From an uncultured euryarchaeote (GTDB taxonomy: Archaea > Thermoplasmatota > Poseidoniia > Poseidoniales > Poseidoniaceae), in assembly GCA_937897005.1 (NCBI GenBank), contig CALCOQ010000346.1:1-15137 (forward strand): DNA of 15,137 nt, read 5' to 3'. A program made the position numbers and the translations under genes. The notes below the pieces were generated by a model. The model saw nothing but the letters and a program-made list of their open reading frames with translations. It did no database searches and was not told where the DNA came from. Positions 13,026 through 15,137 of the stretch are shown here, one piece after another (position 1 is the first letter of the stretch; each line of letters starts with the position of its first letter).

Positions 13026-15137
13026 TCAAACAATGTTGTTGTCTCGTAGATACTGGGCACCAAAATGCTGCCATTGCTCCATCGTCCAACCCTCTGGTAG
13101 ACCAGCCGCAGGAACGGGAGGTACCACCGGAGCAGCAATCGCTGCTGGAGGTGCAACCGGCTGCTGGAAAATCTCCTGTGCCCCGCCATACATGGAATTA
13201 GCAACAGTATCGTGAACTGGGAGTTCCATGCTGTGATTCAACTGTACGAATCCATCCTTGCCACCACCGCGGCCAGACATCAACAATACCGTCAGCAGAA
13301 TCATGATGATGACTCCCATACCGATTCCGATGATGACTGTCATTCCCATTCCACCAGACTCAACCTCTTCATTGAGTGAACCACTCTTTTCGTCGCTCTT
13401 GCACTGTGCACCATCAACAGAACAGGCTTCCACAAGGTCACCCTCAACGATGAGCAACTGCGCTTCCTTGTCAGCATATTCATCACTGCTGGAGTCCAAT
13501 TCAGCCATTGCTGCCTCTAGAGCAGCGATTTGATTCTCGAGTCCCAGGATATGGCTATCCAACTCCTCTGAATCCATCTGCGCTGGGTCCACTGGATATT
13601 CTGTAATGTTCCAATATATCGGTCCGTGGAACTTTCTATCATTACCATCAGTATCAACAGCAACCACACCGCTCAACTTCAACTGATCATTGTAAAGTAG
13701 GCCATCACTGCTACGGTCGAAAGGTAGTCCAAATGTCCATGTATTCTGAACTCCGCTATGTTCAATGGTCATGAGCTCATAGCATATTCCGTCGGTTATC
13801 GAGCAGATCTGCCATTCGCTTTCGATATGGTTCAATCCAAGGTCAGCATTGTTCAAGCTCAGAGTGACGCTTGGAGTTGCACCGACCAGATCGTTTTTCA
13901 TCGTGACGATGACATCAGCACCAGTATCTGTTTTCGAGACGGTGAGCGGTAATGCATCGAATACAGTCACCATCAACGAATATGTAGTGGAATCATCATG
14001 CCTATCGATGACAGTTATCATCACAGTCTTGTCACCTGTGGTATCCCATCCCAATGTCAAGGTGTTTGACAACATGTTGTGCCGAGCTGCATGCTGCGGA
14101 CTGGCAGCGATAGCAACTAGAATCTCATTATTATCATCGTCCACATCATTCATCAACTCATTCAATGAAATTATCTTCTCCTCGCCCTTCTTCAACATCA
14201 AGCCTTCAAGACCAGTGATATTGAGAGTAGGTGCATCGTTGACATTGTGCACTTCAATCACGATCACCGTATCGGAGAATTGAGCACCATCGCTTGCACG
14301 AAGCTTGACTTTCGCTTGCCCAAAGGAGTCGCTATCAACAGTGTTCACATTGAGAGTCTGTCCGTTGATACTGATGTCGACCAACTCAGGATTCTCATTC
14401 TCGATGATTGCAATTGAAAGTGTTGAAGAATCGACCGATTCTCCAATATCATCCGTATCGGTGAGATAATTGGACAACAACAGGCCGTCTCCACTATCCT
14501 CATCGATATGCAGGATTGGAACTGCACCCCAGCGCGGCTGGCCATTCTCGATGACATTGAACAATAGAGTTCCGCCGGACACATCTTCTCCATCATCCAC
14601 GCTCACATAGATTCCACTTGGCATCGGTGTACCGTGGACATCTCTCTGGATGGTTTCAAAGAGAACTGTCATCTCTCCAGTCGATGCATCCCATGAGATG
14701 AAACTTGGACTGGTACTGGTCACACTGAGTCCATAGACGCCACTCTCGGAATCATCTAGATGGCCCACCATGCTGACCGCCGTTTCCACCTCCACCTTGA
14801 CGGATGGATATGGTTCAACGACGATTGTTGGCCTGGCATTGTTCAGTGAGAAGGCGTCTTCCTTGATCACCCAATCACTTGCCAGACCCCTTGCGTCCAA
14901 GAAACGGACACGTATGTCCATATCTCCGCTAGGCAATGTAGAATCGGGCTCAATCTGGAACTCATACCTCTCGTTGGAAGTGCCTTCTCCCATCAGGGTC
15001 TGACCTCCCATCACCAATGAGGAACTCCAGGAATCTGCATTCGCAATGGAAACTTCCAGTTCTGGAACCAACGTATCCATTTCATCGACTCCATCTGCGG
15101 GATCTCCTCTGACTTCCACGAGTACAGTCTCACCACG
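13026..15137 (-). CDS. Surface-anchored beta-sandwich (cadherin/Ig-like) protein, N-terminus outside window
   Basis: The frame stays open to the right edge, so the start and any signal peptide are not visible; 703 residues are seen. The extracellular part is a chain of beta-sandwich modules. One begins ILHIDEDSGDGLLLSNYLTD, with the Asp-rich turns of cadherin-like and Ca-binding repeats, and ends at the linker HNVNDAPTLN (about 297-306). The next starts with LKKGEEKIISLNELMNDVDDDN. Two C-x6-C loops occur (445-452 and 572-579). An Ala/Glu-rich coiled-coil stalk lies at about 521-566. A single membrane helix follows at about 596-619. The cytoplasmic tail is Pro/Ala-rich and ends in GLPEGWTMEQWQHFG at 679-693. 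Likely a cell-envelope or adhesion protein, but the ligand is unknown. It is followed by lonB on the same strand. Confidence 0.85.
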   Translation of the reverse strand, partial: RGETVLVEVRGDPADGVDEMDTLVPELEVSIANADSWSSSLVMGGQTLMGEGTSNERYEFQIEPDSTLPSGDMDIRVRFLDARGLASDWVIKEDAFSLNNARPTIVVEPYPSVKVEVETAVSMVGHLDDSESGVYGLSVTSTSPSFISWDASTGEMTVLFETIQRDVHGTPMPSGIYVSVDDGEDVSGGTLLFNVIENGQPRWGAVPILHIDEDSGDGLLLSNYLTDTDDIGESVDSSTLSIAIIENENPELVDISINGQTLNVNTVDSDSFGQAKVKLRASDGAQFSDTVIVIEVHNVNDAPTLNITGLEGLMLKKGEEKIISLNELMNDVDDDNNEILVAIAASPQHAARHNMLSNTLTLGWDTTGDKTVMITVIDRHDDSTTYSLMVTVFDALPLTVSKTDTGADVIVTMKNDLVGATPSVTLSLNNADLGLNHIESEWQICSITDGICYELMTIEHSGVQNTWTFGLPFDRSSDGLLYNDQLKLSGVVAVDTDGNDRKFHGPIYWNITEYPVDPAQMDSEELDSHILGLENQIAALEAAMAELDSSSDEYADKEAQLLIVEGDLVEACSVDGAQCKSDEKSGSLNEEVESGGMGMTVIIGIGMGVIIMILLTVLLMSGRGGGKDGFVQLNHSMELPVHDTVANSMYGGAQEIFQQPVAPPAAIAAPVVPPVPAAGLPEGWTMEQWQHFGAQYLRDNNIV

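Noticed and set aside
13849..14283. 144-codon plus-strand frame inside the surface protein gene
   Set aside because: Low-complexity Ser/Thr/Val translation opposite a well-supported beta-sandwich coding region.
1..15137. CRISPR array, insertion sequence, integrase, toxin-antitoxin or defence gene cluster
   Set aside because: I looked for tandem direct repeats, transposase motifs and typical defence domains and saw none. The gene content is mostly core functions.

Overview
The window looks like a chromosomal segment of a euryarchaeon of the Thermoplasmatota side, most probably a marine Poseidoniales (Marine Group II) lineage. The archaeal assignment is firm. It carries a TFIIB-type factor with zinc ribbon and two cyclin repeats, a membrane-anchored LonB protease, ribosomal protein L40e, a UPF0147 protein and a haloarchaeal-style prepilin peptidase. 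The Poseidoniales assignment is an inference. It rests on gene style and on a cytoplasmic tail motif (GLPEGWTMEQWQHFG) on a surface protein, which I remember from that group but could not search.

Layout, left to right. A partial tRNA runs off the left edge on the minus strand. An MscS-type channel (+) converges on tfb (-). A short divergent promoter separates tfb from purA (+), which is followed closely by a small four-cysteine protein of unknown function and by an unrecognised 184-residue protein. The 3' end of that last gene overlaps a convergent metallo-beta-lactamase-fold gene (-) by 107 bases. L40e (+) is divergent from the MBL gene and convergent with UPF0147 (-). UPF0147 is in turn divergent from a prepilin peptidase (+). 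From 7238 to the right edge everything is on the minus strand. In transcription order these genes are a partial surface-anchored beta-sandwich protein, lonB, an MFS antiporter, an isoaspartyl peptidase/asparaginase overlapping the MFS gene by ATGA, and an AI-2E-family membrane protein.

Most genes are housekeeping: transcription initiation, AMP synthesis, translation, proteolysis and osmotic protection. There is no CRISPR array, insertion sequence, integrase, toxin-antitoxin pair or defence cluster, and I do not think a new multi-gene system is hidden here.

The points that stand out are smaller. The MBL-fold protein has lost most of its metal ligands. Two divergent intergenic regions share a GTGATTWAAG core exactly 33 nt upstream of a start codon. 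Perfect palindromes sit at the tfb promoter, at the promoter of the 184-residue gene and in the L40e/UPF0147 convergent gap. The AI-2E-family protein has a soluble tail with three copies of an L-x-x-G-x-hydrophobic-[TSD] unit. The surface protein has a conserved-looking cytoplasmic tail and two similar C-x6-C loops.
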